NCBI GenBank assembly: GCA_963422465.1
Contig: OY730171.1
Location: 1 to 64,000, forward strand
Length of the DNA: 64,000 bases
Reading direction: 5' to 3'
Source: Lichina pygmaea
Lineage: Eukaryota; Ascomycota; Lichinomycetes; Lichinales; Lichinaceae
Part shown: positions 1 to 11,201 of the stretch, piece after piece
How positions within the stretch are numbered: the first letter of the stretch is position 1
Layout: each line of letters begins with the position of its first letter
The notes under the pieces: generated by a model
Databases searched by the model: none
The model's input: only the letters and a program-made list of their open reading frames with translations
What the model was told of the DNA's origin: nothing
Program-made: the position numbers and the translations under genes

Positions 1-174
1 ACCCTAACCCTAACCCTAACCCTAACCCTAACCCTAACCCTAACCCTAACCCTAACCCTAACCCTAACCCTAACCCTAACCCTAACCCTAACCCTAACCC
101 TAACCCTAACCCTAACCCTAACCCTAACCCTAACCCTAACCCTAACCCTAACCCTAACCCTAACCCTAACCCTA
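1..174. repeat. Telomere repeat tract (CCCTAA)n
   Basis: About 29 uninterrupted copies of CCCTAA, the complement of the TTAGGG telomere repeat used by most filamentous fungi. The C-rich strand reads inward, so base 1 is at or near a true chromosome end. No degenerate subtelomeric repeat follows: the last CCCTA is joined directly to gypsy-derived sequence at 175. Confidence 0.98.
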
Positions 175-3100
175 GGGTTGATGGAATCCACTGGGAGAAC
201 AACCTGATCTGCGAGTTTGACACAACTGGCTATATGGAGGAACGGGTTGACGACGAAGAACCCCAGCCACCACCAGTCCCCGACAAACCTGTCCTTTGAC
301 AACAGGACGTAACCCTATCAGAAATAGGGGAGACGCAAGTGTCATGATGGGTTGACAATACCCTCAGTATCACACAGGTCAGAGACATTGCTGATGATTG
401 CAACCAAGACCTGTGGGAACAATGCCTCACCACACGATGCAAACAACACGTGGTAGAGTGTCAGGTCCAGGGCCTAGGCAGCTCAAAAAACTAGCAGCAC
501 TCTTCAAAACTGGGGTCGGAAGAGCAGGCAAGACAACACCCCAGGAGGAAGGAGTCAAGCTGAGCCTTGACGCAACAGCCTGCAGCCCACACTTTCGCAT
601 CAAGATCAGAGTCAATGGGTGGTTGGCTAAGGCCATGATCAACTCTGGTGTGACTGGCAACTTTATGTCAGAAAGCTTTGCCAGAAGAAACAAGATTCCA
701 GTCCAAGGTAAGAAAAACCCCTACCAGTTGACAGTAGTGGACAGAACACCACTCTCCAAAGACAAGGGACAAGTGATGAAAGAGACTAAGAGCCTGAGAC
801 TGAGTGTCCATGGCATGATGATCAGAACAGAGGAATTCGACTTGGTCCAGATACCACATAAAGTTATATTGGGACTTCTGTGGTTGGAAAAACAAAACCC
901 AAGGATTGACTGGAGAAGAAGGTAACTAGTCTTTCCAGATAAGACACTGGTCACGTCAGAACCAGGGGTGATGATTAAAGAAATCTCACTGACACGCTGG
1001 AAGAAATACCACCAGCACAGGCAGGCCTGTGTGGCCTGGATGAAACCCCAAACACAACAACTTTGCACCACGCAAGACACCGTGGGCAAGACTCAGGCAC
1101 CGCAGTTGCCAAGTGAGTATAAAGAATACCAGGAGATGTTCGAAGAAACAGTGATTGTGATGCTACCAGAACATCAGGAGTGGGACCACATGATTCCGCT
1201 GGAAGACAGAAAAAAACCCACACACAGCCCTATCTACACTGTCAGCAAAAGAGCTTGAGGCCCTGAGAGACTACCTGGACAAGAACCTAGTGAAAGAGTT
1301 CATAAGACCTTCAACATCACCAGCTGGATACCCAATATTGTTTGTGCTAAAGAAAGATAGCAAACTTCAACTGTGTGTTGATTACTGGCAGCTAAATGTG
1401 ATTACGGTGAAGAACCACTACCCACTGCCACTGATATCGGAAATCCAAGACTGGATCCAAGGAGCCAAATAGTTCACCAAGTTCAACATTCAAGGTGCTT
1501 TCAACCTGGTTAGGATGAAAGACAGTGAGGAATGGAAGACAGCCTTTCGTACAAGGTACAGGCACTACAAGTATACTGTGATGCCATTCAGTCTTACGAA
1601 TGCACTGGCAACATTCCAATCACTTATTAACACTGTCCTCCGACAATACCTAGATATATTTGTCACTGCTTATATTGATGATGTCTTGGTATACACCAAT
1701 GGAACCTTGGAGGAGCATAAACAGCATGTCAAAAAAATCCTACATGTGCTCTGGAAAGCAGGCATGAGGTTACGCCTTGATAAAAGTGTTTTCCACACGA
1801 AAGAAGTGGAATAGTTGGGGTTGATCCTGACAACAGAAGGAATCTAAATAGACAACACAAAGACGGCAGCAGTACAAGACTGGCCAACACCCAAAAACCT
1901 CAAAGAAGTACAATCCTTCCTAGGATTTGCAAACTTCTACTGACAATTCATCAAGGACTACTCAAGAACAGCAGCAGCCTTGACAGAGTTAACCAGAAAG
2001 AACAAATCTTTCAGGTGGGGGGAGAGCCAACAAGTGGCCTTCCAGGAGTTGAAGGATAAATTCATCTCCACACCTATTTTGGCATCATTTGATTCTGAGA
2101 AGAGGATTATTCTGGAAACTGATGCCTCAGACCAAGCATTGGGATCCTGCTTGTGTCAACCAGACACTGACAACCACTTACACCCTGTCACGTATTGATC
2201 AAGAAAGTTCTCTGGCCCAGAACTGAGGTACAATGTTCACGACAAAGAGTTGCTAGCAATCATCAACATATTCCAAGAATGGAGGCCTTACTTGGAGGGG
2301 GCAAAATACACAGTAGATATATACTCAGACCACAAGAACTTAGCTTACTTCACAACAACAAAGAAGCTAAACTGACAACAAGTTTGATGGGCAGAGTTGT
2401 TAGCATCATACAACTTCCAAATCCTCTACTGGAAGGGCACTGAAAATGCTTGAGCAGACACTCTCAGCAGGCGACCAGACCTGATGGACAAGAAAACAAC
2501 AGAGGAACACCCAATCCTAGCAACAAAAGGACAAACCCTGGTCTATGCCCAACCCCAACTGGTAATAACAGAAACAAAGGGTCCACTCCTTACCCTTGGC
2601 CACAAAACAGCAAACAAAAAGGAAATTGTGCCAGAAAGAGCACAAGAGGAGGTGATCTGGAGGCACCATGACAGGCCTTTGCACAGACACCCTGGGCAAG
2701 ATAAAACCTTGGAGAAAATCCAAAGGAATTACCACTTTGACAGAATGAAGTGCAAAGTGACAGAGTTCATCCACAACTGCGAACAGTGTGTGAAGAACAA
2801 GCCATCAAGACATAAGCCCTATGGGCAGGCACAGCAAATAGACATACCCAAGGCACTATAGGAAACTATCATGATGGATTTTGTGGTCAAGTTGCCAAAG
2901 TCAACAGACCCAGCAACAAAGGTGGTATACGATAGCATTTTGGTGGTTGTTGACAAGCTCACCAAATACACCCACCTGGTCCTGTGGAAAGAGTCAGGAA
3001 CTACAAACAAACTTGCGAGTGTCCTACTCAGAGAGCTGGTAAGCCACTGAGGGCTACCAAAGACAATCATCTTGGATCAAGACAAACTCTTCACCTTGAA

Positions 3101-3843
3101 ATTCTGGAACATGTGGACAAGGCAACTTGGTATTGATACAAGGATGTCAACAGCCTACCACCCACAAACTGACAGACAAACTGAGCGGACAAACCAGACA
3201 ATAGAGCAGTATCTACAACACTACATCAACCACCAGCAGGATAACTGGGTGGAACTGCTACCAATAGCCCAGTTTGCATACAACAACCAGCAACATAGTG
3301 TGACAGGGACAACACTATTCTTTGTGAACTATGGAAGAAACCCCTGATGGCAGGCAACAGCAGAAGGCAATGTTGTTGATGTTAGCAAACTTGCTGCTAT
3401 GCACAAGATGATGAAAACAACAATTGACTGTGCCCAGAACACCACCGCCCACTGATTACACAACAAAAGGTTGAAGAGACCAACTCTGGAAAGGGAGGAT
3501 AAGGTCTACCTATCAACAAAAAACCTGCGCTCAAAGTGACTGAGCAAAAAGCTGGATCATGTATGAATCAGACTATTCAAAATCAAGAAGTGTACTGGGA
3601 AGGTCAACTATTGACTGAGACTACCACAAAAAGCAAGGATACACTGAGTATTCCACGTCTCACTGCTCAAACCAGCACCCAGTGACGCAGAGATCAAGAC
3701 AGAATAGAACTTCGAGGATGACGAAGAAGAGTACAATGTTGAAAGAATTCTGGATAGTCGAAGAAACAGACAGAAAACTGAGTACCTGGTGAAGTGGTTA
3801 GGATTTGACAAAGAGGAAAATTTGTGGGAACCAACCAAGAACT

Positions 3844-4370
3844 TCAGCTCTGCGATGAACCAGAAGCTGGTGGATTACCACCAAGCAAACCTGCAGCAAC
3901 CAGGTCTGATGGAGATAACAGCTCAAGAGAAGCCAAAGCCTCTGAAGAGAAGATGTCCTCAAAGGACAGTGGAGCAGCAGCCTGACTGGTCTCCTGTTCA
4001 CAGATAACACGGAGAGCCTTCTGTTCCTGAGCATCAAGGGATTCCTGATCCTTGATAGCAGACAGCTCACAACAGATGGTATCAGCCTCCTTCTGTGAGA
4101 GATGACCCAGCTGCCAGCAGAGGCAGATCTGCTGGGGAAGCAACTTTGATAATTGGTCATCAGTCTCCCGCAACTGAGCCTTGAGCTGCTCGCGCTCAAG
4201 TTCCATCTTCTTCCATTCTGATTCCGAGAGATGAAGGTCACAGCAACAACCCTTCTCAACATACTGACAACAAAAAGATGATACAGAGCTCACAACACAC
4301 TTGGTGTGGTCACAACAACAAGCACCGCATATAATTTTTGATTCCTTGCCTATTTTGCCAATATGACAAG
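3844..4370 (-). other. Antisense Cys-rich/coiled-coil reading frame at the 3' end of family A
   Basis: An open frame runs opposite to pol, from just inside the 3' LTR side of the element back across the chromodomain. Its N-terminal part is a cysteine-rich stretch starting CGACCCDHTKC (C-x2-C-x6-C), then more cysteines, then a Trp (SESEW). A long charged heptad-like stretch (WKKMELEREQLKAQL onward) predicts a coiled coil. The order Cys cluster, Trp, coiled coil and the genomic position match the antisense frame of family B at 11,845-12,345. No start codon is obvious. It is a fossil; whether it was ever expressed cannot be seen here. Confidence 0.5.
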
Positions 4371-4471
4371 AAAGAAAACTGCGACGACAAGTTCAAGTTG
4401 TCTGGCTTTGGTTCATGACAAAAGAGGAGTAGGAACAAAAAGGATCTGGGAACCTTGGAGGGAGGGGATAG

Positions 4472-4914
4472 TGTTAAGGCCTAGGCCGGAACAGCCCAGG
4501 TAAGCGAGGGAGGAGTGTTAGTCATGCGGAACAACATCTGACTGATCCGGTGGACGAGCAGGAGCTAAGCGAGGAGCTTGTCCGGTGGACGAGCAGGAGC
4601 TAAGCGAGGAGCTCGTCCGGTGGACAAGCAGAAGCTAAGTGAGGAGCTTGTCCGGTGGACAAGCAGGAGCTGAGGAGCTTGTCCGGTGGACAAGCAGGAG
4701 CTAAGCGAGGAGCTTGTCCACGCAAAAGGATGATACCCCTCAAGGAGACCCCCCCCCTTGGGGCATCTGTATAAAGACTCCCCAAAGGGCTCGGAGGGAT
4801 TAGCTCTCCAGGCTGAACACACAATACAAACCCATCGTACTGAGACAATAGCACAGGAGAGTTACCCCACCTGTCTATTCCTCTACCAAGTCCCTGTCTA
4901 GAATCCGCCCCACA
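4472..4914 (+). repeat. 3' LTR of gypsy family A
   Basis: Starts TGTTAAGGCC after a purine-rich tract (GGAGGGAGGGGATAG) and is taken to end at CCCCACA, giving TGT...ACA termini. It contains a TATA-like ATAAAG near 4,770 and an internal tandem repeat. No second complete copy is present in the window, so the right edge is uncertain by tens of bases. A rearranged relative lies inverted at 44,794-44,973. Confidence 0.7.
4545..4722 (+). repeat. About 39-bp tandem repeat inside the family A LTR
   Basis: Four to five consecutive units built on CCGGTGGACAAGCAGGAGC followed by TAAGCGAGGAGCTTGT. Units differ by single substitutions, and one is shortened. Each holds the short inverted pair GAGCT/AGCTC. 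The repeat lies upstream of the LTR TATA-like box, where iterated promoter elements are common in LTRs. Confidence 0.85.
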
Positions 4915-4964
4915 AAGCAACAGACCAAGCCGCCTTCTGTGTGAACCCAGCCCAGCCTTTAACA

Positions 4965-5262
4965 TCCAGGTCTTCAGGTTGGATATCTTCTGTTCTGACT
5001 CCATAGATCAGAACTGGAAATCTCTTGGGCTGGATGGTTGCTTTCTTTGTGAAGATAGCTGATACCCAGGCAGGGTTTTTCTCTAGGAAGACTTTAGTCT
5101 CTTGGCTTTCTGTGTTAATAAGAATATCCCCTGAAGGAAGTTTCCTTACTGCTCTGACCTGCTTGTTGTAGAGGCTGGGTAGTCTGTCTTGAAGAGCCTG
5201 GAAAAGCTGGATGTGAGTTCTATTAGCCATGTCAGGTGGCTGGATACCAGGATGTACAAGAA
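4965..5262 (-). mobile_element. LINE copy 1, inverted ORF1 segment (left part)
   Basis: On the minus strand this encodes a piece of LINE ORF1 (MANRTHIQLFQALQDRLPS; KLPSGDILINT; RFPVLIYGVRT) closely matching residues of the full-length LINE ORF1 at 20,456-21,856. Homology starts abruptly near 4,965. It stops at 5,262, where a gypsy array is inserted, and resumes at 17,742. With 17,837 onward in the opposite orientation it forms a 5'-inverted LINE insertion. Confidence 0.88.
5258..5262. repeat. Target-site duplication AAGAA, left side of the B1-B2 array
   Basis: AAGAA here is repeated at 17,742-17,746 just after the last LTR. The LINE ORF1 sequence is collinear across the two copies, so the B1-LTR-B2 array has a single pair of duplicated target bases. 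Confidence 0.88.
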
Positions 5263-5859
5263 TGTTGCGGTCTGTACCGTGCCGTCCTATCCGAGTATAG
5301 GATTAGGGTGAGAGGTGGAAGGTGGGTTGGTTCTCGCAGGAGAGGAGTGTCAAGGAGTGCGAAGGGGTTTGGTGGAACATGGTGGTGGTGACACCTGATC
5401 AACAGCTTTGTACAAAGGATTGTATTGAAGTAGATCTAGTTGTCTGGATCACAACATGAGTTGAAGACGATTGTTCCATAAGGGAACTATCGCCGGACTA
5501 TATAGTGCTGGCCTGTCGAGACAATCGAGATTGTCTCAACAGTCTCGACGTCAAGACAGGTGAGATTGTCTTGACAGTCCCACCATGTTATGCACCCTGC
5601 GTCGAGACGGGTGAGATTGTCTTGATGCTTCATGCATCATGTGTCGAGACTGGTGAGATTGTCTTGATGCTTCATGCATCATGCGTCAAGACTGGTGAGA
5701 TTGTCTTGATGCTTCATGCATCATGCGTCAAGACTCCCGTGTGTCTCGACAGTCACGTGACCCCTTGTTGGTTGGTCACTTGACTTCCATGGTGTCCTCT
5801 TGCCTGGCCCACAGCCTGATTGCCTATAAATGAGTGGCTCCCATCCCTGGGTCGTAACA
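5263..5859 (-). repeat. Family B LTR (outer left, 3' LTR of B1)
   Basis: In element orientation it starts TGTTACGACCCAGGGATGG and ends GACCGCAACA. It contains a palindromic CTATATAG box in the sense direction, a CTATAAATGAG box on the opposite strand near 5,823, and about three 42-bp tandem repeats carrying GTGAGATTGTCTTGATGC (about 5,600-5,735). The 42-bp period gives an open frame with a 14-residue repeat, which is not evidence of a protein. Confidence 0.95.
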
Positions 5860-5903
5860 CTACCCTCCTCTCCTTCATTCATCGTCCTGATGAATTCTTG
5901 AGT

Positions 5904-6404
5904 ATGTCTGCAAAATCACGTGCCTCTGCTTACTGAAACCAACTGGCAGCCCAGATCCGTGATCATAACTTTGTGTTGCTTGCTCTGTGTGACTTCTGTG
6001 TTTTGAACCATAAGCCCTGCTTCCGAATGTCTGACAACAACAATAAGTTGAAGTGCGCTGAGTGCACTCGTCGGGGAAAGTCCTGTGTGTCACTTTCTTG
6101 GGAGTCGCTGAACATGACTCAGGATAACCTTCGCAAGGATTTGGCTGTTGATGAGGCCAAGCGGGATGCTCTTGTTGAGCAGCTTGCCGAGCTGCAGGCT
6201 CGTGTGTCCTGAAAGCGAAAGGTTCTTGAGGGTGCTGAGGGTTGAGCAAAGAAGAAGCTCCAGTGCCTTGTTGCTGAAATGGAGGTGGATGGTGAAGATT
6301 TGTCGGCGACAGTCATTGACGTGTCCGCGCTGCAGGCCGAGCTGTTCAGTCCTGCTCCTGCCGGAACTGCTGCAGGAGGAGCTGGCAGTTCGCGAGGTTC
6401 CTGA
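5904..6404 (+). other. Antisense frame region of B1 (Zn2Cys6-like/coiled coil)
   Basis: Counterpart of the better preserved frame at 11,845-12,345, lying between pol and the 3' LTR on the strand opposite to gag-pol. The cysteine cluster (LCDFC, KCAECTRRGKSC) and the coiled-coil part (AKRDALVEQLAELQ) are plain. It is a decayed copy with a few breaks. Confidence 0.7.
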
Positions 6405-9400
6405 GTGGCTCCCAGGTATTTTCCGAGTCTGGGTAGTCTTTCCACTTGACAAGGTATCGCTGACCTTTTCTCTTCAGGATCTGTTCAGCCTTGAATTCCT
6501 GTTCTTCCTCTGGTTGGTAATGAAATGTTTCCTGCAAGGGTGTGCTCTGGTCAGCTAATTCGATCATTGAGATGTGAAAGTTTGGGTGTACCCGAGCATC
6601 TCTCGGTAGTCGCAGTCTGATGTTGACTGGTCCAGTTCTTTCTTTGACTGAAAATAGTCTGACCTTGACATAGTCCAGTTTCTTTGTTCTTGGTTTCTTG
6701 ACTTTCCAATTTTTTGTGAGGAGGTAGACTTTATCCCCCTTCTTCAGCTGAGGTGCCATTTTCGATTTTTTGTCCATTTGGTGTTGCATCTTTTCTGAGG
6801 TCTCTTGAAGGTAATGCCTCATCATCGTGTGTGTTTGTCGTAGGAGCTTGTCATGTTGGAGTGCTTTCTCCGCGTTTGGTGAAGCTCTGCTTGGCATTCT
6901 GATGTTTGCGTGTTGTCCAAAATTGGCAAAGAATGGTGATTCCTTTGTTGAGTCTGATCTGTGCTGGTTGATTGCCAGCTGTGCCACTGGTAATAATTGT
7001 ACCCAATTGCTGTGGGTCTGGTTGATGTAATGCCGCAAATAAGTCTCCAGGACTTGGTTTACTCGCTCTGTCTGGCTGTCAGTTCGTGGGTGGTAGGCTG
7101 TAGACATCTTGGGTTTTGTTCCCATGGCTGCACTGATTGTTTTCCAGTAGTTGGATGTGAAGAGTTTGTCTCTGTCAGTAATGACTGTGATTGGAACTCT
7201 GTGGTCCCTGACCAATCTGTCCAGTAGGAGGTGTCCCAACTGCTCTGCTGTGTGGGTTTCCTTGAATAGTACCGCTATTAGGTATTTTGTGAATCTGTCC
7301 ACAATCACCATAATTGAGTCGTAGGTGATTCCTGTGACTGGGTCTTTGGACTTGGGTAGCTTTGTGATGAAGTCCATTGACATATCTTCCCACAGGCCTC
7401 TCGGTATCGTGTTCGGGTGTCCTTCTCCATATGGCTTGTGTCTTCCATGCTTGTTTTTCTGGCATAGTAGACATTTGTTGATGTAGCTTGTGACGTGTTG
7501 TCAGAGATTGATGACATTGTTCCCTGCCTGTTGGATCAGGTCTGTGGTTTTGGTGATTCCTGGGTGACTATGTGCTGGGTTATCGTGGTAGTTCCTTATT
7601 AGTTCTTCAGTGTCTTCTGCCGTGAGCTTGTTGATCTGTGGTTGAGGCACCAGGTTTCCTTGTTGGTCCTGCTGTAAGATTGTTCCTTGGTGTTCATCAT
7701 CTTCCATGTGGTCTTTTCGTCAGCTTAGTGTGTCTGCTCTCCTATTGTCTTGTCCAGGGGTGTACAAGATCTTGAACTTGTGTTGCCCTAGGAGTTCAGC
7801 CCATCTGACTTGCCGTCTGTTCAGCTTCTTGGTTGTTGTGAACGTTGTCAGATTCTTGTGGTCTGTGAGAATAGTGAGTTCGGAACTGCTTTCCACGTAC
7901 ACTTTCCAGTGTTCGAGTGCGTTGACAACTGCCAGTAGCTCTTTATCGTGGATATCATAGTTTCGTTCTGCTTGTGACATTTTGCGTGAGTAGTAGGCAA
8001 CTGGGTGCCACTTGCCGTCTGCCTGTTGGCATAGACATACTCCCACTGCCTGATCTGAAGCGTCTGTCTTGATTCGCGTCAGTTGGCCTGTCTTGAAGTT
8101 GAGGAGAACTGGTTCCTTGGCGCAAGCATCCTTGAGCTGTTGGAATGCTTTTTGTTGTCTCTCCGTCCACCGGTACTCCACGTCCTTCTTTGTGAGTTCT
8201 GTCAGTGGTGTTGCCATCTGTGAGTAGTTCTTGATAAACTGTCGGTTGAAGTTGGCAAATCCCAGGAAGGCTTGTACTTCCTTAACTGATATCAGTGTTG
8301 GCCATTGCTGAATCACTTTGATTTTCTCAGAGTCAATTTTGATCCCTTCGATCCCTATGATGTATCCGAGGAATTCAATTTCCGGTTTGTTGAACTCGCA
8401 TTTCTTTGGGTTGAGCTTGAGCCCTGCCTCTTGTAGACATCGTAGAACATCCTTCACATGTTTGGTATGTTCTTGTTGCGTGTTCGAGTAGACAAGAATG
8501 TTGTCCAGGTAGGTGATAGCTGTTTGGTCCAGGTGTGCTCTGATGACGTTGTTGATCAATGCTTGACATGTTGCTGGTGCGTTCGTGAGTCTGAATGGCA
8601 TAACCAGATACTTGTAGTGTCTGTATCAGGTTCTGAAGGCTGTCTTCCATTCTTCTCCTTCTTTCATGCGTATCAGGTTGTATGCTCCTTTCAAGTCCAG
8701 CTTGGTAAAGATTGTAGCTTGGCTGATCCTGTCTCGCAATTCGTTCGCATTTGGCAACGGATATCAGTTCTTGATGGTAATGTTGTTGAGTTTCCTGTAA
8801 TCCACACAAAGTCGAAGACTTCCGTCTTTCTTTGGTGCAAATAGTATCGGGTATCCTGCTGGCGATTGAGATTCTCGAATGAAACTCTTTTTCAGGTTTT
8901 CCTCCAGGTACTCGCGAAGTACTTGGAGCTCTTTCTCTGATAACTGGTAAATTGGTCCAAATCCTGGCTCTGTCCCTGGTTGCAACTTGATCTCATGATC
9001 CCAAGGTTGGTGCTTAGGCAACGCTGCTGTCGTTGTCTCTTCCTGAAAGAGGTTATCATACCCAGGTCAGTACTCTTCAGAGATCTCCAGAGGGTTAACA
9101 ACTTCCTCTCTCTTCATCTCTGACTGTTTGGCCACCTGGTTCTGGGGTGTGCCTGTCGAGGTGGACCTCTTCTTTTGAGAGTCGTCCTTTCTGTCAGTGA
9201 GGTTCCACTGAGGACTCCTTCCCTCATCTGTCCACGCCTTCTGCGGCTGGTAACAGGTCCGAGCTGCGTTGTTAGTGCAGTTCCTAAACATGAGTACTCC
9301 TGTCTTCCAGTTAACAACTGGGTTGTGCTTCTTTAGCCAAGGCATCCCCAAATAGATATCCTGAGTGGCTAACTCGACAATATCAAGGTGGATCCTTTCA

Positions 9401-9698
9401 GCATGGTGTCTGGTAACTATTTCCATTGGCTGCGTCTCATGGCAGACTAGCTCTGTCTGTCCATTTGCTATCGTGAGCTGATAGGGCTGCTGCTTGCGTC
9501 TCCTTCCAGTGCTGAGGGTATCGTAAAGTTGTCTTGAAATGTAGTTCCCACTGGCTCCAGAGTCAACAAGTGCGTATGTCTGTATTGGCGTGTTGGCATA
9601 TAGTGACACAGGTAATCGCAGGTGCTTTGTGTTGCTAGGGGTCATGTTGTTGAGCTCCCGATGTCGCCCCTTGACAAGGGAGTTCAGTCTTTTCCTGA

Positions 9699-11183
9699 TC
9701 AAAGTGTCTTACCACTGACTGGGCAATAGGTCCAGCCATTCCCATCAGTTCTGAGGAATCTGTTCATGAATTTGTCTTGCTGATGCTTGTCACATCCAGG
9801 CTTGAGGCAGTACTGCCAATTGTCAACGTAGCAGTTGTAGTTGTTGCCTTGCTGTAGGAACATGAGGCGTTCGTGCCAATCATGTGTGTGCCCGGGGAAT
9901 GTGGTGTGTTGGCGTTTGTCCCAAAGATGGATCTCACACGCATCCTTCTCGCAATTGACCCAATGCTTGTGGCAGGTGGCGTGGTAGGGTGAATGTCCTC
10001 CGTACCTTCGTAGTTGTTTGTGGTAGGTGCAGTAGTGCCTTGTGCAAAACCTCCACTGTAGTTCACCATGCCGTAGATTTCGTGGGTCCATGCTGTAAGC
10101 ATAGCTTCCTTGTGGTATTTCTTCTTTGATAGACGCGGGTTTGTCTTGGTCCCCATCAGAGGTGGTTAAGGGCTCCTGTCCCTTGTCCTGACCTGTTAGT
10201 TCTGGTAGGTCCTTGCCTCCTGATGTTGCCAGTTGGTGGGCTGCTTCCAATATCTGATCGTAGTCGTCCCATTGTTCGAGGGATAGCTGAGCCTCTCCTG
10301 GTGGGTCCTCTGGCTTGATGACATTCCAGTCTCCGTCGAGCGTATTAAGTTGCTGTCGGTGCACCTTGTTCTTTGAACAACAGTCTTTCGCCATGTGGCC
10401 TAGCTTGCCACAGGTGTAGCACTTCAGTGCTTTCCTCTTTTTGTTGTTCCTTCCCTTCGTGAACCTTCCCTTGTGGTGGACTGCATCCAGTTCCATGGGT
10501 GCATAGCCATATGGGTCATGTGGTGGTGCCTTGTTAGGCAGCTTGTAGTGGTTGCTCACATGCCATGCGGGGTGGCTGTATCCTCTGTCGTGGTGTTTCT
10601 CCATCACTCGCTCGAATAGTTTGTCATCGATGTCGATTGCTTGTGCGATGAGCTTGTCCAGTGTGTTGACTGCTTGTCTGTCAAAGGTAATTTCATCCTT
10701 CACGTTTTCCTTGAGTCCACATCGGTACATGACCATCAGGGTGTTGTCGTCCCAATCAGTCAGTACTGAGTATTGTTTGAACTGCGTGGTGTACTCTGCG
10801 GCTGAGCGTTGTTGCTTGATGTGCTGGATCATTCGTATAGCCACTTTGTCTTTGTTAGATGGTCCAAGGATCCTTTTGATCTTGTCCTTGAATTGCGTCC
10901 ATTTCGTCATCCATTCTGATGTGCTGTCGTGGTCTCCGTTTCCTGAGAGATGTTTGTTGACGTAGGGTTTGATCCATCGATAAGCATTGCCTCTCATGTA
11001 AGTGGTTGCAAAGAGTGGCCACTTTTCTTTAGGCAGCTTTGTCTCTGGTTGGAATTGAAAGTAGACTTGGAGTTGCATGAGCCAATCATCAACCTTGTTC
11101 CTTTCGCCGTAGAACAGGTCTGGCTTGGCGACGCTAATCTTTCCATCTGGGAAGTTGGGGTTGGTTGCTCCTGAGGTACTCAT
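9699..11183 (-). mobile_element. gag region of B1 with CCHC knuckle and a second Cys/His-rich domain
   Basis: An open frame of 494 codons. The N-terminal half is a retrotransposon gag core (DKLFYGER-type region, WMTKWTQFKDKIKRILGPSN). A CCHC zinc knuckle, CYTCGKLGHMAKDC, follows near 10,370-10,415. The last about 120 residues form a dense Cys/His region (HYCTYHKQL; CHKHWVNC; CEIHLW; FPGHTHDWH; CLKPGCDKH) present in all four B copies. It is a fossil part, described only as such. Confidence 0.88.
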
Positions 11184-11201
11184 CCTTGAGGGTCTTCAAA
11201 G

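Larger units (their letters stand above)
175..4914 (+). mobile_element. Ty3/gypsy LTR retrotransposon fossil, family A, 5'-truncated by the telomere
   Basis: The element reads away from the telomere. Its 5' LTR and most of gag are absent. Recognisable parts in order are a gag tail (about 175-450), an aspartic protease (about 590-890), reverse transcriptase (about 1,290-1,960, with the YIDDVLVY motif near 1,672), RNase H (about 2,100-2,440), integrase with its zinc-finger remnant (about 2,690-3,350), a chromodomain (about 3,720-3,890), a purine-rich tract just before the LTR, and a 3' LTR (4,472-4,914). The order protease-RT-RNase H-integrase-chromodomain defines Ty3/gypsy chromoviruses. It is broken in a dozen or more places and is among the oldest elements here. 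Confidence 0.92.
5860..11201 (-). mobile_element. Gypsy family B, internal region of B1
   Basis: Parts on the minus strand, high to low coordinate: gag (9,699-11,183, open for 494 codons), protease (about 9,070-9,690, with VDSGASGNYIS), reverse transcriptase (about 8,290-9,020), RNase H (about 7,750-8,110, with DASDQAVGVC), integrase (about 6,850-7,560), chromodomain (about 6,400-6,560). An antisense frame occupies 5,904-6,404. Only 18 bases separate the 5' LTR from the gag ATG. Pol is broken in roughly four to six places. By intact gag and conserved LTRs it is one of the younger gypsy copies, though RIP-like change makes dating unsafe. Confidence 0.93.

Noticed and set aside
5505-5783. Open frame with 14-residue repeats (TGEIVLMLHASCVK) in family B LTRs
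   Set aside because: It is the translation of a 42-bp tandem repeat inside the LTR. It recurs in every LTR copy in either direction and has no start context or domain. The tandem repeat is annotated instead.
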